A stretch of 6,262 nt of DNA from Candidatus Nanohalarchaeota archaeon (lineage in GTDB: Archaea; EX4484-52; B79-G9), in NCBI GenBank assembly GCA_030594795.1, contig JAUVEK010000079.1:1-6262 (forward strand). Direction: 5' to 3'. Within the stretch, counting starts at the first letter, position 1, and each line of letters begins with the position of its first letter. The notes below the pieces were generated by a model. The model did not search any database. It was not told the origin of the DNA and was given only the letters and a program-made list of their open reading frames with translations. The translations under genes were made by a program, and so were the position numbers. This document shows positions 5,658 through 6,262 of this stretch, in pieces.

Positions 5658-6262
5658 TTTGATCTTACCATATTGAGTATTTCACATGCTTTGCAGATGT
5701 TGTTTCTTGCAGGCTCGCCGCAGATGCTGCAGGATTTTAAGTCCTTTGCACTGTTATTCCGGGTGCATGCTTTAACAAGCATTGGCTTTTGTTTCAGGTA
5801 ATTCATCACAATATTGCGCTTCACATCCGAGTAATGCGATTCAAGGTTGTCGAGGGTGTTTTTGATATCTCTCCTGAAGACTGCGCCTGATAGGGGGCAG
5901 CGGTCGTATAATACATGAAATTTCATGATTTCTGTGTATTTCCGGATGTCTCTGTCTCTTGCAAAATACAGGGGCTTTACTCTTTGTGCGAATCCGGCGT
6001 GTGCGCTTGTGCCTGTTTTCGGGCCTAGGCCGGCGCTCAGGTATGGGTTTCCTTTCAGGATGTTCATGAAGAGAGTCTGTGCCTCATCATCCAGATTGTG
6101 CCCTGTGACCAGTTTGTCTGCACCAAGGTCTTTTGATTTCTTGTTTAATATCCATCTCTTGATTATGCCGCATATTGTGCAGTTTTCATAGTGTGTTTTT
6201 CTTTTGGCAACAGACATCACGTGCTCAATGGGGCATCCTATCTCATCTTTTATCTTAATCTC
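5654..6262 (-). CDS. ttuA: TtuA/NcsA-type tRNA 2-thiouridine synthetase, 5' part cut by the right edge
   Basis: C-terminal 202 residues of an ATP-dependent tRNA thiolase of the TtuA/Ncs6 group. It adenylates a tRNA uridine and replaces its oxygen with sulfur, either at position 54 (TtuA) or at wobble 34 (NcsA/Ncs6); the two cannot be told apart here. The frame stays open to the edge, so GTG 6220 or ATG 6217 are not the true start; the N-terminal zinc finger and PP-loop SGGKDS are expected beyond the edge. Counting from the edge: NCTICGIIKR at 27-36 (C28 and C31), LVTGHNLDDEAQT at 51-63 and RCPLSG at 121-126 (C122). These give the three cysteines that hold the Fe-S cluster in this family. The C-terminal zinc finger is CSICG (178-182) with CKAC (190-193). 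It overlaps the ThiI-like gene by 4 bases. Confidence 0.92.
   Translation of the reverse strand, partial: EIKIKDEIGCPIEHVMSVAKRKTHYENCTICGIIKRWILNKKSKDLGADKLVTGHNLDDEAQTLFMNILKGNPYLSAGLGPKTGTSAHAGFAQRVKPLYFARDRDIRKYTEIMKFHVLYDRCPLSGAVFRRDIKNTLDNLESHYSDVKRNIVMNYLKQKPMLVKACTRNNSAKDLKSCSICGEPARNNICKACEILNMVRSK

Noticed and set aside
6217..6220. GTG 6220 or ATG 6217 as the start of the TtuA-like gene
   Set aside because: The frame is open to the right edge, and the PP-loop and N-terminal zinc finger of the family are missing from the window, so the gene continues outside.

Overview
The window is archaeal. It encodes the two-step tRNA-dependent cysteine pathway, SepRS (sepS) and SepCysS (pscS), with a tRNA-Cys(GCA) gene between them. 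The genes on the right edge are archaeal-type tRNA thiolation enzymes, and the genes with visible promoters have TATA boxes about 26 bases upstream of the start codon rather than bacterial -35/-10 elements. SepRS/SepCysS occur mainly in methanogens, Archaeoglobus relatives and many uncultured archaea. No gene here fixes the lineage; an uncultured archaeon is the safest reading.

Layout: (1) Bases 1-1695, minus strand: three overlapping genes, read right to left. They are an HTH-nucleotidyltransferase, a HEPN-domain protein and an aspartoacylase/succinylglutamate-desuccinylase-like (M14-type) enzyme cut by the left edge. The first two form an MNT/HEPN pair of the kind known from toxin-antitoxin modules. 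(2) Bases 1696-1824: a divergent promoter region with operator-like TAAACT/AGTTTA repeats at 20-bp spacing that cover the NTase promoter and start. (3) Bases 1825-4600, plus strand: sepS, tRNA-Cys and pscS. The tRNA gene begins inside the last codons of sepS. SepRS charges tRNA-Cys with O-phosphoserine and SepCysS converts Sep-tRNA to Cys-tRNA, so both enzymes and their RNA substrate lie in under 3 kb. (4) Bases 4665-6262, minus strand, convergent with pscS: a TtuA/NcsA-type tRNA 2-thiouridine synthetase, cut by the right edge, overlapping by 4 bases a PP-loop ThiI/MnmA-like thiolase with a probable NFACT-R-like C-terminal domain.

The right half therefore concerns moving sulfur onto tRNA, either as Cys on the acceptor end or as thiolated bases. 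All three sulfur-transfer enzymes show a CxxC pair plus a distant Cys, the pattern that binds a three-Cys Fe-S cluster in SepCysS and in TtuA/NcsA. The most striking structural point is the sepS/tRNA-Cys overlap. Releasing the tRNA 5' end from a sepS transcript would remove the sepS stop codon, so one RNA molecule cannot yield both products.

No stretch longer than 300 bases lacks a gene. Nothing resembling an IS element or a CRISPR array was seen.
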